From JANTGF01 sp033791445 (GTDB taxonomy: Bacteria; Bacteroidota; Bacteroidia; Bacteroidales; VadinHA17): a stretch of 64,000 nt of DNA. How positions within the stretch are numbered: position 1 is the stretch's first letter; each line of letters begins with the position of its first letter. Below, in pieces: positions 52,123 to 60,830 of this stretch. Position numbers and translations under genes: made by a program. The stretch lies in contig JASJGS010000243.1 of assembly GCA_033791445.1 (NCBI GenBank), forward strand, positions 5,210 through 69,209, given 5' to 3'. The notes beneath the pieces were generated by a model. The model ran no database searches, was not told where the DNA came from, and worked only from the letters and a program-made list of their open reading frames with translations.

Positions 52123-53328
52123 ATGGCAAATACAAAAAAAATTAAAGGCATAATTGCGATCCTAACTGGTGGTGGAGATGTTCCAGGTCTGAACCCAGCA
52201 ATTCGAGCAGTTACAATCAGGGCAAATCGTGAAGGATATAGGGTAATTGGATTAAGACGTGGATGGGCAGGAATAACTGAACTTAAAAGAGACAAGAAGG
52301 CCGATAACAGCATGAATTATGTCACTTTAACGGATGACATCGTAAATAAGGCAGGTCGAACTGGTGGTACTTTTTTGCATTCCTCAAGGACCCGGCCCAG
52401 TCATATGCCAAAAGAAAAAGTTCCTGAACACTTAAAATCAAGTTATAATGAGGAGGTCAATGACCTTACTCCTGAGATCATTAAAAACCTTGAATGGCTG
52501 GGCGTTGATTTTTTAATCCCCATTGGTGGTGATGATACCTTAAGTTATGGGGTTCGCCTGTACAAAGAAGGGGTAAAGGTTGTAGCAATTCCAAAAACAA
52601 TGGATAATGATGTACCTGGTACAGATTATTGCATAGGTTTTAGCACCTGCGTTACCCGAACTATTATGATGACGAATAATCTTCGTACTTCTGCCGGTTC
52701 ACATGAAAGGATTCTGGTTATGGAAGTTTTTGGCCGCTATGCTGGTTTTACCGCTATGTTACCAACCATGGCCGGAACAGCGGACAGATGTGTAATACCT
52801 GAATATAAATTTGATATTGATCATCTTACTGAACTTCTTGTATATGATAGAAATAAAAATACCAGTAAGTATTCCATAGTTCTTATCTCAGAAGGGGCCA
52901 TGTATAAGGGAGGGGAAATGGTCTTCCAAGATGCAGAAAAAGATATGTTTGGGCATGCAAAGTTAGGCGGTATCGGAGACCAGGTTTCTTTGCAAATAAA
53001 AGGTCTTTCCTCCAAGTATAATAATGGTGCCACCATAAATGTAATTAACCAGAAGCTGGGTTACCTTGTTCGGGGTGGAGATCCGGATGCAGTTGATTCT
53101 ATTGTACCAATGGCATTTGGAAACCTTGCACTTGATCTTATCCTGGGCGGATTTCATGGCCGATTGGTTGTATTGAAAAACGGTAGATACGACGATGTTC
53201 CAATTGACGTTGTAACCAGCTCAAAAAAGATAGTAAACGTAGAAAAATACTATAATATTAAACGCTTAAGACCTCATTATCACAGATTTGAAATGAAGCC
53301 TCTTTTCCTTATGGCGGCTGATAGCTAA
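52123..53328 (+). CDS. pfp: 6-phosphofructokinase with pyrophosphate-dependent signature
   Basis: A 401-residue group of PFK family enzymes, phosphorylating fructose 6-phosphate. TGGGDVPGLN is the N-terminal phosphate-donor loop. The donor-selective residues are of the PPi type: GGDDT (second Asp D138, where ATP enzymes have Gly) and PKTMDND (K158, where ATP enzymes have Gly in PGTIDND). From established work on the family, Asp and Lys here block ATP and favour pyrophosphate, making the step reversible. A substrate block MEVFGRYAGFTA is intact. A palindromic operator is in the promoter and a terminator follows. The symbol is provisional. Confidence 0.92.
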   Translation: MANTKKIKGIIAILTGGGDVPGLNPAIRAVTIRANREGYRVIGLRRGWAGITELKRDKKADNSMNYVTLTDDIVNKAGRTGGTFLHSSRTRPSHMPKEKVPEHLKSSYNEEVNDLTPEIIKNLEWLGVDFLIPIGGDDTLSYGVRLYKEGVKVVAIPKTMDNDVPGTDYCIGFSTCVTRTIMMTNNLRTSAGSHERILVMEVFGRYAGFTAMLPTMAGTADRCVIPEYKFDIDHLTELLVYDRNKNTSKYSIVLISEGAMYKGGEMVFQDAEKDMFGHAKLGGIGDQVSLQIKGLSSKYNNGATINVINQKLGYLVRGGDPDAVDSIVPMAFGNLALDLILGGFHGRLVVLKNGRYDDVPIDVVTSSKKIVNVEKYYNIKRLRPHYHRFEMKPLFLMAADS

Positions 53329-53353
53329 TAAGTTTATTCATAATTGAATACTG

Positions 53354-53385
53354 AGCCCAATTAAATGAAATTGGGCTTTTTTTGT
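53354..53385 (+). terminator. Intrinsic terminator after the phosphofructokinase
   Basis: AGCCCAATT (53354-53362) pairs perfectly with AATTGGGCT (53369-53377), loop of six, followed by a run of T. The clearest terminator in the window. Confidence 0.88.
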
Positions 53386-53433
53386 TTTTTAATTAACTTG
53401 TTTGTATCATTCATATAAAATTTCCTGAAAATT

Positions 53434-54033
53434 ATGAGAAAGAAATCTCGCTTTGAAACCAGATATATAACTGGAGATTTGCCATGGGATGTGAAAAGAG
53501 CTGATTCAAGCCTCACAAATCTGGTTGAAGATAAAACCATTCCGAAAGGCAAGGTTTTGGAAATCGGTTGTGGAACGGGAGACAATTCAATTTGGTTGGC
53601 ACAACAAAATTTTGAAGTAACAGCTTGCGATGTATCAGCAACAGCTATTAAGCTGGCTACTGAAAAAGCCAGAAATAACAATGTGGACTGCAGGTTTATT
53701 GTAGCCGATATTCTTCATGATTCAATTTCAGAAGGTCTTTTTGATTTCGTTTTTGACAGAGGCTGTTTTCATAGCTTTCGAACAAATAAGAAAAGACTTA
53801 AAATTGCCAGGAATGTAGCTTCTCACTTGAATGCAAAAGGTTTGTGGCTTTCTTTAATTGGCTCTGCTGATGCCCCACCGAGAGAAATCGGACCGCCCAT
53901 GCATTCTGCCAGGAATATAGCAGATGCAGTCGAAAAATATTTTGAAATTATCTCTCTTACTAAAAGTCACTTTGAAACCGATCAGGCCAACCCGGCTCCA
54001 AATTGGGTATGCCTTATGAAAAAAAGAGATTGA
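53434..54033 (+). CDS. SAM-dependent methyltransferase, class I
   Basis: A 199-residue enzyme with the Rossmann-fold SAM site: VLEIGCGTGDNSIWLA (motif I), VTACDVSATAIKLA (motif II), FIVADILHD and FDFVFDRGCFHSF (motifs III-IV). RGCFHSF resembles the thiol- and tellurite-methyltransferase (TehB / TPMT-like) group, but the acceptor cannot be assigned. Single gene between a strong terminator and an inverted-repeat element. Confidence 0.88.
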   Translation: MRKKSRFETRYITGDLPWDVKRADSSLTNLVEDKTIPKGKVLEIGCGTGDNSIWLAQQNFEVTACDVSATAIKLATEKARNNNVDCRFIVADILHDSISEGLFDFVFDRGCFHSFRTNKKRLKIARNVASHLNAKGLWLSLIGSADAPPREIGPPMHSARNIADAVEKYFEIISLTKSHFETDQANPAPNWVCLMKKRD

Positions 54034-54069
54034 TTAGAATCTATACAGAAGGAAATGCTCAAAAACGTT

Positions 54070-54143
54070 TTGTCATTTCGAGGAAGGTAACGACGAGACC
54101 CGCTTGCCGGTAGGCAGGTTTCAATTCATTAGAAATGACAATG
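54070..54143. repeat. Small inverted-repeat (MITE-like) element
   Basis: A 74-base element bounded by perfect 10-base inverted repeats TTGTCATTTC and GAAATGACAA. Inside is a GC-rich hairpin CTTGCC-GGTA-GGCAGG (54103-54118). Base composition differs from the AT-rich flanks. The left end resembles the partial copy at 43211. It carries no gene and no clear target duplication was seen. Confidence 0.6.
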
Positions 54144-54165
54144 AAAAATGGTAGTTTTATTCTTA

Positions 54166-54173
54166 ATTTTGCA
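54166..54173 (+). promoter_or_regulatory. -7 box of the dtd gene
   Basis: TAATTTTG is an exact TAnnTTTG match about 39 bases before the GTG start, just beyond the inverted-repeat element. Confidence 0.45.
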
Positions 54174-54211
54174 AGAAGGATATAAAACAGGTAAAAATTT
54201 TCAATAATAAG

Positions 54212-54664
54212 GTGAGAGCAGTAATACAAAAGGTCCAAAAAGCCGCTGTAAGTATCAACGATAAAGTTAAATCTGAAATTAAGTCAGGCTTACTTATATT
54301 CATCGGAATAGAAGAGGAAGACACCCATGATGATAAAGAATGGCTGTGTAAAAAAATTGCCCAATTAAGAATATTTGATGATGAGAAAGGTGTCATGAAT
54401 CTCTCCATACAGGATGTTGATGGTGAGGCTCTTGTAATAAGTCAATTTACTCTTCATGCGAAAACAAAAAAGGGAAACCGGCCCTCCTACATCAAAGCAG
54501 CAAAGCCTGAAATGGCTATTCCATTTTATAATAAATTTGTAAAAACATTAAACCAGTTAATAAATAAAGAGGTTCAAACGGGTGAATTTGGGGCTTATAT
54601 GAAAATATCACTGATAAATGATGGGCCGGTTACTATATATATTGATACCAAAAATAAGGAATAA
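54212..54664 (+). CDS. dtd: D-aminoacyl-tRNA deacylase
   Basis: A 150-residue proofreading enzyme that removes D-amino acids (and glycine) from mischarged tRNA. It starts at GTG (54212), giving the standard MRAVIQKVQKAAVSI opening. The two active-site motifs are intact: KKGNRPSYIKAA (a variant SQFTL precedes it) and GEFGAYMKISLINDGPVT. Normal length. The MazG-like gene follows at 61 bases and deoC after it, possibly one transcript. Confidence 0.96.
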   Translation: MRAVIQKVQKAAVSINDKVKSEIKSGLLIFIGIEEEDTHDDKEWLCKKIAQLRIFDDEKGVMNLSIQDVDGEALVISQFTLHAKTKKGNRPSYIKAAKPEMAIPFYNKFVKTLNQLINKEVQTGEFGAYMKISLINDGPVTIYIDTKNKE

Positions 54665-54724
54665 GAACCTCAGAAAACCAGAAATCTCTCTTAATATTAA
54701 TCACATCTATATTTATTCAACAAA

Positions 54725-55060
54725 ATGACCATAGAAGAAGCACAAAAGCAGGTAGATAATTGGATCAACAAATATGGAGTCAGATATTTTAATGAACTTA
54801 CCAACATGGTACTTCTAACTGAAGAAGTAGGAGAACTGGCCAGGATTATTGCCAGAAAATATGGAGAGCAGTCTTTCAAAAAGAATGAAGAAGATACCAA
54901 CCTGGGTGATGAAATGGCTGATATACTTTTTGTCCTCATTTGTATGGCCAACCAAACCGGAGTAAATTTAACCGATGCTCTTGAAAAGAACCTGTCAAAA
55001 AAGACCATAAGAGATAATGAGCGACACCAGAATAATGATAAATTATCAGACTTTAGATAA
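54725..55060 (+). CDS. MazG-like nucleotide pyrophosphohydrolase
   Basis: A 111-residue all-alpha NTP pyrophosphatase of the single-domain MazG type, hydrolysing NTP or dNTP to monophosphate and pyrophosphate. The metal site is LLTEEVGELARI (ExxE) with LGDEMADILFVL (ExxD). It lies between dtd and deoC, which fits nucleotide housekeeping. Substrate specificity unknown. Confidence 0.9.
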   Translation: MTIEEAQKQVDNWINKYGVRYFNELTNMVLLTEEVGELARIIARKYGEQSFKKNEEDTNLGDEMADILFVLICMANQTGVNLTDALEKNLSKKTIRDNERHQNNDKLSDFR

Positions 55061-55089
55061 TAGTATTTCAATATAAAATAGAAACCAGA

Positions 55090-55965
55090 ATGAACACACT
55101 AGAGATGCCCACAAACCATGAAAACATTGAACTTAAGGTCGCAGAAATGATAGAAAACAGCAAGCAGGAAATGTCTGTTGCAAACCTCAAAAAAATCATG
55201 AATCTTATCGATCTTACTACTTTAAGTGTTACCGATAATGAGGCAAATGTATCTGAATTGTGTAATAAGGTAGAGCGTTTCCCCAGTGTATTTCCTAATA
55301 TTCCTAATGTTGCTGCTGTTTGTGTATATCCCTCATTAATTCAGGTAGTTTGCTCCACCATTAAAAATGCAAACATTGGTTTTGCATCCGTTGGCGGAGG
55401 ATTCCCTGCCTCGCAAACATTTATGGAAATTAAAATAAAGGAGGCACAATTGGCTGTTGAACGAGGTGCAACCGAAATAGATATTGTACTGAATGTTGGA
55501 AATTTTCTTGCAGGCAAATATGTTGAAGTGCAGGATGAAATTGCAGTGCTTAAAAAAGCTACGGGTAATGCAAAGCTTAAGGTAATACTGGAAACAGGAG
55601 CCCTGCCAGGATATGGCGCCGTTAGAAAAGCTTCCTTTCTTGCCATGGACGGTGGAGCTGATTTCATTAAAACATCTACTGGAAAGATTGAGCCGGCTGC
55701 TACTCCGGAAGCTTTTTTAGTTATGGTGGAAGCCATTCATGATTTCTTTAATGAAACGGGTAAAGCTATTGGTATTAAACCTGCAGGGGGGATCTCGACT
55801 CCAGAGGATGCATTAATTTATTTCACTATAGTCAAGAATATACTGGGAGAACATTGGTTAAACAATAAATTATTCAGAATTGGAGCTAGTAGACTAAGCA
55901 ATAATTTACTGGGCAAAATTCAGGATCTATCCGGAGAAAGACAGTCCTTTCTGCCTTATTTTTAA
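55090..55965 (+). CDS. deoC: Deoxyribose-phosphate aldolase
   Basis: A 291-residue class I aldolase cleaving 2-deoxyribose 5-phosphate to glyceraldehyde 3-phosphate and acetaldehyde. The Schiff-base Lys is in GGADFIKTSTGK and the second catalytic Lys in GIKPAGGIS; IDIVLNVGNFL and KVILETG are further family motifs. It is longer than E. coli DeoC (259) because of a roughly 35-residue helical N-terminal extension, common in Bacteroidota. Start 29 bases after the MazG-like gene suggests cotranscription. Confidence 0.96.
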   Translation: MNTLEMPTNHENIELKVAEMIENSKQEMSVANLKKIMNLIDLTTLSVTDNEANVSELCNKVERFPSVFPNIPNVAAVCVYPSLIQVVCSTIKNANIGFASVGGGFPASQTFMEIKIKEAQLAVERGATEIDIVLNVGNFLAGKYVEVQDEIAVLKKATGNAKLKVILETGALPGYGAVRKASFLAMDGGADFIKTSTGKIEPAATPEAFLVMVEAIHDFFNETGKAIGIKPAGGISTPEDALIYFTIVKNILGEHWLNNKLFRIGASRLSNNLLGKIQDLSGERQSFLPYF

Positions 55966-56002
55966 ATCTATTTTTGTCTTTCCCTAAACTTTTAAATTTC
56001 TG

Positions 56003-56010
56003 TATCTTTG
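56003..56010 (+). promoter_or_regulatory. -7 box of the DUF4271-hemD-rnpA run
   Basis: TATCTTTG matches TAnnTTTG exactly, 19 bases before the ATG at 56029. The nearest TTTG is 26 bases upstream, so the -33 element is weak. Confidence 0.55.
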
Positions 56011-56028
56011 TGCAAATTTTTTTCATAA

Positions 56029-57195
56029 ATGAACGGGAAAACAAAAAATAAATTCATTCAGCCTCAGGATACTATTCCCGTTTTAAAGCAAGATACTTTA
56101 CAAAAAATTGATTCTGTTCCTGCATCAATCTCACTGCAAAAGGATACAACAAAGACAGACAGTACTCAAATAAGCATTAAAAAATATTCGCAAAGCGAGA
56201 CAGATAGCATCTTTATTCAAAATGAGCTCCGGTTAAAAAGAATTGAATCGCAGCGCATTCGAAGGGCTCAACAGCAAAAGGATCAGGCAACTAAAGAGAT
56301 TGAGCTTCAAGAGCAGAAGGTCGATTTTGAATCGAATAGTATCATATTCTCTTATGACTCACTTACGAATTGGCCAGACCCCTATTTCTTAGATAAAATA
56401 CAACTGGAACCTGTTCAAAAAGCTTCCCGGGAAGCCGATTTTTATATTTATGAAGATCGTGGAACTGAAAAGGATAATACTCAAATTATTTTAATTAATC
56501 CTAAAAGTTCCGTTCATAACCAGAATAGGACAAATGCTGCAGAAAATAGTAATCACGCCTGGTATTTAATCATATTCTTGCTTGTGTTAGCCCAATTAGC
56601 CAGGGTAAGGTTATATTATGGAAAGTATTTTGCCCCAGTATTTTATTCCCTGGTTAGTTATAAAACCGAGAATAATTTATACCGAAATAAAAATACGCCG
56701 TTTATCCGGTTTAGTTTTGGTTTAAATACCATCTTTTTTCTCATCGCTCCCATATTTTTCTTACAGGTTTCTGATTTTTTTGAGTTAAACATATTGAATT
56801 ACAACCCTATAATAAACTACCTTATACTGGTTGGCGTTTTCATTCTTTGGTATTTCATAAAATTTATTGTGCTGCAACTTATTGGATATATCTCTTTTTC
56901 ACAAAAATTATTTAGTGAATATTTTTTTAGTTTTTCTCTTTCTGTAAAAAATATTGCTCTGTTTTTAATTCCCGTTTCAATTTTTGAGGCATATATTGAT
57001 ACCGGAATGAATCATTTATTTATTTATCTCGGATTGGTGATAATCGGATTGGTCTATTTATTAAGGGTGTTCAGGCTGCTGTATTTATTTCTTATCAAAA
57101 GATTTTCTGTATTATATGGAATTTTGTATCTTTGCGCCTTGGAAATTTTACCTATTCTGATCTTGATCAGGATTTTGTTTCTAAGCAGCCAATAA
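56029..57195 (+). CDS. DUF4271 membrane protein
   Basis: A 388-residue protein. The N-terminal 175 residues are hydrophilic, Gln/Lys/Asp-rich and probably disordered. The C-terminal part has six to seven transmembrane helices (from about 183), matching DUF4271, a Bacteroidota family regularly found just before uroporphyrinogen-III synthase. Function unknown; position next to hemD and the rnpA-yidD pair is conserved across the phylum. Confidence 0.85.
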   Translation: MNGKTKNKFIQPQDTIPVLKQDTLQKIDSVPASISLQKDTTKTDSTQISIKKYSQSETDSIFIQNELRLKRIESQRIRRAQQQKDQATKEIELQEQKVDFESNSIIFSYDSLTNWPDPYFLDKIQLEPVQKASREADFYIYEDRGTEKDNTQIILINPKSSVHNQNRTNAAENSNHAWYLIIFLLVLAQLARVRLYYGKYFAPVFYSLVSYKTENNLYRNKNTPFIRFSFGLNTIFFLIAPIFFLQVSDFFELNILNYNPIINYLILVGVFILWYFIKFIVLQLIGYISFSQKLFSEYFFSFSLSVKNIALFLIPVSIFEAYIDTGMNHLFIYLGLVIIGLVYLLRVFRLLYLFLIKRFSVLYGILYLCALEILPILILIRILFLSSQ

Positions 57196-57222
57196 GATTC
57201 GTTTAATCTAAATTTACGAGCC

Positions 57223-57972
57223 TTGAAAATAAAAAAAATCCTTGTTTCTCAGCCAGCCCCATTGAATGGAAAGTCTCCTTATTTTGATTTGGCTGAAAAA
57301 AATAACCTGAAAATTGATTTTCAACCTTTTATTCATGTGGAAGGTATAGCAGTTAAAGAATTCAGGCAATACAGAATCAATATCCTTGATCATACGGCCG
57401 TTATTTTTACAAGTAAAACTGCTATTGATCATTTCTTTCGTATTGCTGAGGAAATGAGAATCCAGGTTCCAGATTCTATGAAGTATTTTTGTGTAACAGA
57501 AGCGAATGCACATTACCTTCAAAAGTATATCGTATATAGAAAACGGAAGATATTCTATGGTAAAGGAACTTTCCCGGATCTTATGGAATTAATTGCCAAG
57601 AATCACGAAGAGAAGTATATATGCCCCTTGTCTGATGTTCATAAAACTGAGATTCCGGAATTGCTGAAAAAAAGTAAAATCAATTATTCCAAAGCGATTT
57701 TTTACAAGACTGTTTGTAGTGATCTTTCAAGCCTTTCTGAAGTAAAGTATGATATACTTGTGTTTTTCAGTCCAACAGGTATTAAATCGCTTTTGCATAA
57801 TTTTCCAGACTTTGAGCAAAACAATACTAAAATAGCTGTCTTTGGACCAACCACTGCAAATGCAGTTAAGGAGGCTGGTTTAAGGATTGATATTCAGGCA
57901 CCAAATTCAAAAGCCCCTTCAATGACAATGGCCCTGGATCAATTCATTGTTGATTTTAATAAGAAGAATTAG
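57223..57972 (+). CDS. hemD: Uroporphyrinogen-III synthase
   Basis: A 249-residue enzyme closing hydroxymethylbilane to uroporphyrinogen III in haem synthesis. It starts at TTG (57223), giving MKIKKILVSQPAP. The poorly conserved family is recognised by the two-lobed layout: FTSKTAIDHFF in the first lobe, VFFSPTGIKSLLHNFPDF and IAVFGPTTANAVKEAGL in the second. Position after DUF4271 supports the call. Confidence 0.9.
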   Translation: MKIKKILVSQPAPLNGKSPYFDLAEKNNLKIDFQPFIHVEGIAVKEFRQYRINILDHTAVIFTSKTAIDHFFRIAEEMRIQVPDSMKYFCVTEANAHYLQKYIVYRKRKIFYGKGTFPDLMELIAKNHEEKYICPLSDVHKTEIPELLKKSKINYSKAIFYKTVCSDLSSLSEVKYDILVFFSPTGIKSLLHNFPDFEQNNTKIAVFGPTTANAVKEAGLRIDIQAPNSKAPSMTMALDQFIVDFNKKN

Positions 57973-58046
57973 TAATTATCTGCTCTTCTTTATTTTAATA
58001 AAGCACTTTTAGATTTTTCTATTGGTCTCCATGTTTAACTGTTTTG

Positions 58047-58430
58047 GTGAAAAAACACACGCTTAAAAAACAGGAAAGGCTTAAAAGCCGAAAAGTTATT
58101 GAAAAACTATTTGCTGAAGGAAATACTTTTACAATAAATCCCTATCGCATTTTCTGGTTGCCCCTTGAAGAACAGGATACGCCCTTGAAATTTGCTATTG
58201 GTGTTCCAAAAAAGAGATTCAAAAATGCAGTTGACCGAAATCTCTTAAAACGGAGATCCAAAGAAGCATATCGCACGCAAAAGTATGAACTGGAAGATTC
58301 TCTTCAATTTAATAATATGAAGATCTCAATATTTCTTGTCTATATTAATGATACGGTTGTTGAATACCCTGTCATTCATGAACAAGTTCAGAAGATCATT
58401 CACAAATTAATAACGAATTTGAATCTTTAG
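58047..58430 (+). CDS. rnpA: Ribonuclease P protein component
   Basis: A 127-residue basic protein that helps the RNA subunit of RNase P mature tRNA 5' ends. Start is GTG at 58047, or TTG one codon earlier. LKKQERLKSRKVIEKLF opens the fold, and the conserved RNR-type motif is AVDRNLLKRRSKEAYR. It precedes yidD by 21 bases, the order found in most bacteria. Unlike many genomes, rpmH and dnaA are not adjacent. Confidence 0.95.
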   Translation: MKKHTLKKQERLKSRKVIEKLFAEGNTFTINPYRIFWLPLEEQDTPLKFAIGVPKKRFKNAVDRNLLKRRSKEAYRTQKYELEDSLQFNNMKISIFLVYINDTVVEYPVIHEQVQKIIHKLITNLNL

Positions 58431-58451
58431 ATTGTTTTTATTGTTGTTAAA

Positions 58452-58673
58452 ATGAAAAAGGTTATAAGCATACTCATGATAGGCCTGGTAAAATTTTATC
58501 AGAAAGCTATTTCTCCGCTTTTTCCTTCTGTGTGTCGATATACACCAAGTTGTTCATCTTACAGTATTGAGTCCCTTCAAAAACATGGACCATTCAGGGG
58601 AGGTTGGTTGTCAATAAAACGATTTTTATCTTGTAACCCCTGGGGAGGAAATGGATATGACCCAGTACCCTAA
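58452..58673 (+). CDS. yidD: Membrane protein insertion efficiency factor YidD
   Basis: A 73-residue protein. FYQKAISPLFPSVCRYTPSCSSYSIESLQKHGPFRGGW and the CNPWGGNGYDPVP tail are diagnostic. It contains an N-terminal amphipathic helix and associates with the inner membrane near YidC. It directly follows rnpA, as usual. Confidence 0.96.
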   Translation: MKKVISILMIGLVKFYQKAISPLFPSVCRYTPSCSSYSIESLQKHGPFRGGWLSIKRFLSCNPWGGNGYDPVP

Positions 58674-58707
58674 TAACAAGGTATAACTTACTGAATATAA
58701 ATAAATA

Positions 58708-58941
58708 GTGATAACTATTACATTAAAGAGAAATGACTGTATTGGTTGCGGAAATTGCCTTGATATAGCGCCTGAATACTGGAAAATGGATGAGAAGGAT
58801 GGGTTGGCCACTCTAGTTGGTTCTGAACAAAAAAAAGAATTCTATGTTTTACAATTGGAGGATTATGCTGAAGAAGAAAACTTGTATGCAGCAAAAGCTT
58901 GCCCAATGAATATTATTAAGGTTAAAAAACAAATATTTTGA
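58708..58941 (+). CDS. Single-cluster ferredoxin
   Basis: A 77-residue electron carrier starting at GTG. CIGCGNCLDIAPEYW supplies three Cys ligands and ACPMNIIKV the fourth, predicting one [4Fe-4S] (or [3Fe-4S]) cluster of the Fer4_13/15 type. Redox partner unknown. Confidence 0.88.
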   Translation: MITITLKRNDCIGCGNCLDIAPEYWKMDEKDGLATLVGSEQKKEFYVLQLEDYAEEENLYAAKACPMNIIKVKKQIF

Positions 58942-59037
58942 ATTATAACTTTAACATAATACTCGCGTATATTAATACGTTAAATAATGTTAATTAGCAG
59001 ATAAATAAAGAGTTTCTTAATAAAAAACCCTATTTTT

Positions 59038-59053
59038 CGGCACTTTTTTTGCA
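59038..59053 (+). promoter_or_regulatory. Sigma-54-type (-24/-12) promoter before the S41 protease
   Basis: CGGCAC, five T, then TTGCA: GG and GC are correctly spaced for the sigma-54 consensus TGGCAC-N5-TTGC, with one mismatch at the first base. It leaves a leader of about 60 bases before the ATG at 59124. No activator gene is nearby. Confidence 0.55.
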
Positions 59054-59123
59054 GCCTGAATAACTCAAATAGTTTATAGTTATTTCAGCATATTAAATTT
59101 CAAGTATTAAATACCCGTTGATA

Positions 59124-60830
59124 ATGAAAATAGAGATGAACAGAATAAGTAAAAAAGTAAAGCTCACTGGTGCAGGGATATTGATTATTGTTATCTCATT
59201 AGGTTTTGTTTCGTTTAACGAAAGTCGAGATTTTAAACTGGTTAAAAACATTGAAGTTTTCTCTAATTTATTTAGGGAGCTAAACTATTTCTATGTTGAC
59301 AATCCGGATCCGGAAAAAATGATCCAGACGGGCATTGATGCCATGCTTAAAACACTTGATCCATATACTGTTTTTATCCCTGAATCAGAACTGGAGAATT
59401 TTAATTTTGTTACAACAGGACAATATGGTGGGGTTGGCTCCTTGATCAGACCCAGTGGAGACTATATTACTATTTCAGAAGTATATAAAGGATTTCCTGC
59501 TGACCTGGCCGGACTAAAAGCTGGTGATCAGATTATTGAAATCGACAATAAATCTATTAAAGGGGCCAGTTCAACGGAAGTAAGTGAAATGATGAAAGGG
59601 GCTCCTGATTCTGATGTCCTTATAACTGTTCGACGCTTCAATGTTGACGAACCTATTATAAAAACAATAACCCGTAAAGAAGTAAGTATTCCAAGTGTTC
59701 CCTATTATGGATTAATAGATGATAAAACTGGCTACATTCGTCTTTCAAATTTCACGCAGGGTGCCAGTGAAGAAGTAAAATCAGCCTTTCTTGAGTTAAA
59801 ATCCAAATACAAAGCCGAAGCTATAATACTTGATTTACGAGGTAACCCTGGTGGTTTATTGATTGAGGCTGTAAATATTACAAATTTATTTGTTGATAAA
59901 GGACAGGAAATTGTTAGTACACGAGGCAAAATAAAAGATTATGATCATAAATATTTAGCTCCAAATCAGCCTGTTGATCCTAAAATTTCTTTGGCAGTTT
60001 TGGTCGACCGAGGATCTGCATCAGCATCAGAAATTATTGCCGGTGCAGTGCAAGATCTTGATCGTGGAGTAATTTTAGGTGAAAGAACCTATGGAAAAGG
60101 CCTTGTTCAAACAACTCGGCCATTGGGATACAACAACCAGCTAAAAGTTACCACAGCAAAATACTATATTCCCAGCGGAAGATGTATCCAGGCCCTGGAT
60201 TACGCAAACCGAAATGAGGATGGAAGTGTTGGCCATGTGCCCGACTCCCTTATTACTGAGTTTAAGACACAGCATGGCAGGGTTGTTCGAGATGGCGGGG
60301 GCATTGTTCCTGATATTGATGTTAGCCCTGGAGATGCCAGCCTTTTAACCGCAAATTTATATGCAAAATATATTTTCTTCGATTATGCTACAAAGTATGC
60401 CTCCTTACATGAAAGCATTCCCTCTATTGAAGATTTTAAATTCACTGACGGTGATTTTGAAGACTTTAAAACCTTTGTGAAAGAGAAAAAATTCAGTTAT
60501 GAAACCCGCACTGAAAGGGCCCTGCAAAACCTGATCAGAGAAACCAAAAGAGATAATAAATATGAAGATTACGCTGCAGATTTTCAGCAATTGGAGGATA
60601 AGCTATCTCACAACCTGGATAAAGATATCGATCATAATAAGGAAGAAATAGAGCATTTCATTAGCAGTGAAATCATTGGTAGGTATTATTATCAGGCTGG
60701 AAGTATAAAGAGTACTCTTAGCTGGGATGAAGACGTTAAGGCTGCAGTAGAGATTCTTTCTAATACTGATGAGTATCTAACGATTCTTAATATAGAACAA
60801 CCTGCTGAAATTTTTGCCAACTCAAAATAG
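59124..60830 (+). CDS. S41-family C-terminal processing protease
   Basis: About 568 residues from the ATG at 59124 (TTG at 59118 and ATG at 59136 are alternatives). One N-terminal transmembrane helix or uncleaved signal (VKLTGAGILIIVISLGFVSF), a helical segment, a PDZ domain (about 85-165: GGVGSLIRPSG, GLKAGDQIIEID), and the S41 protease core. The catalytic Ser is in RGSASASEII and the Lys in ERTYGKGLVQT. The C-terminal helical region of about 170 residues is typical of Bacteroidota CtpA/Prc. Role: periplasmic trimming of envelope proteins. It has a sigma-54-like promoter, and the frame stays open past its stop to a barrel-like tail at 60995. Confidence 0.93.
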   Translation: MKIEMNRISKKVKLTGAGILIIVISLGFVSFNESRDFKLVKNIEVFSNLFRELNYFYVDNPDPEKMIQTGIDAMLKTLDPYTVFIPESELENFNFVTTGQYGGVGSLIRPSGDYITISEVYKGFPADLAGLKAGDQIIEIDNKSIKGASSTEVSEMMKGAPDSDVLITVRRFNVDEPIIKTITRKEVSIPSVPYYGLIDDKTGYIRLSNFTQGASEEVKSAFLELKSKYKAEAIILDLRGNPGGLLIEAVNITNLFVDKGQEIVSTRGKIKDYDHKYLAPNQPVDPKISLAVLVDRGSASASEIIAGAVQDLDRGVILGERTYGKGLVQTTRPLGYNNQLKVTTAKYYIPSGRCIQALDYANRNEDGSVGHVPDSLITEFKTQHGRVVRDGGGIVPDIDVSPGDASLLTANLYAKYIFFDYATKYASLHESIPSIEDFKFTDGDFEDFKTFVKEKKFSYETRTERALQNLIRETKRDNKYEDYAADFQQLEDKLSHNLDKDIDHNKEEIEHFISSEIIGRYYYQAGSIKSTLSWDEDVKAAVEILSNTDEYLTILNIEQPAEIFANSK

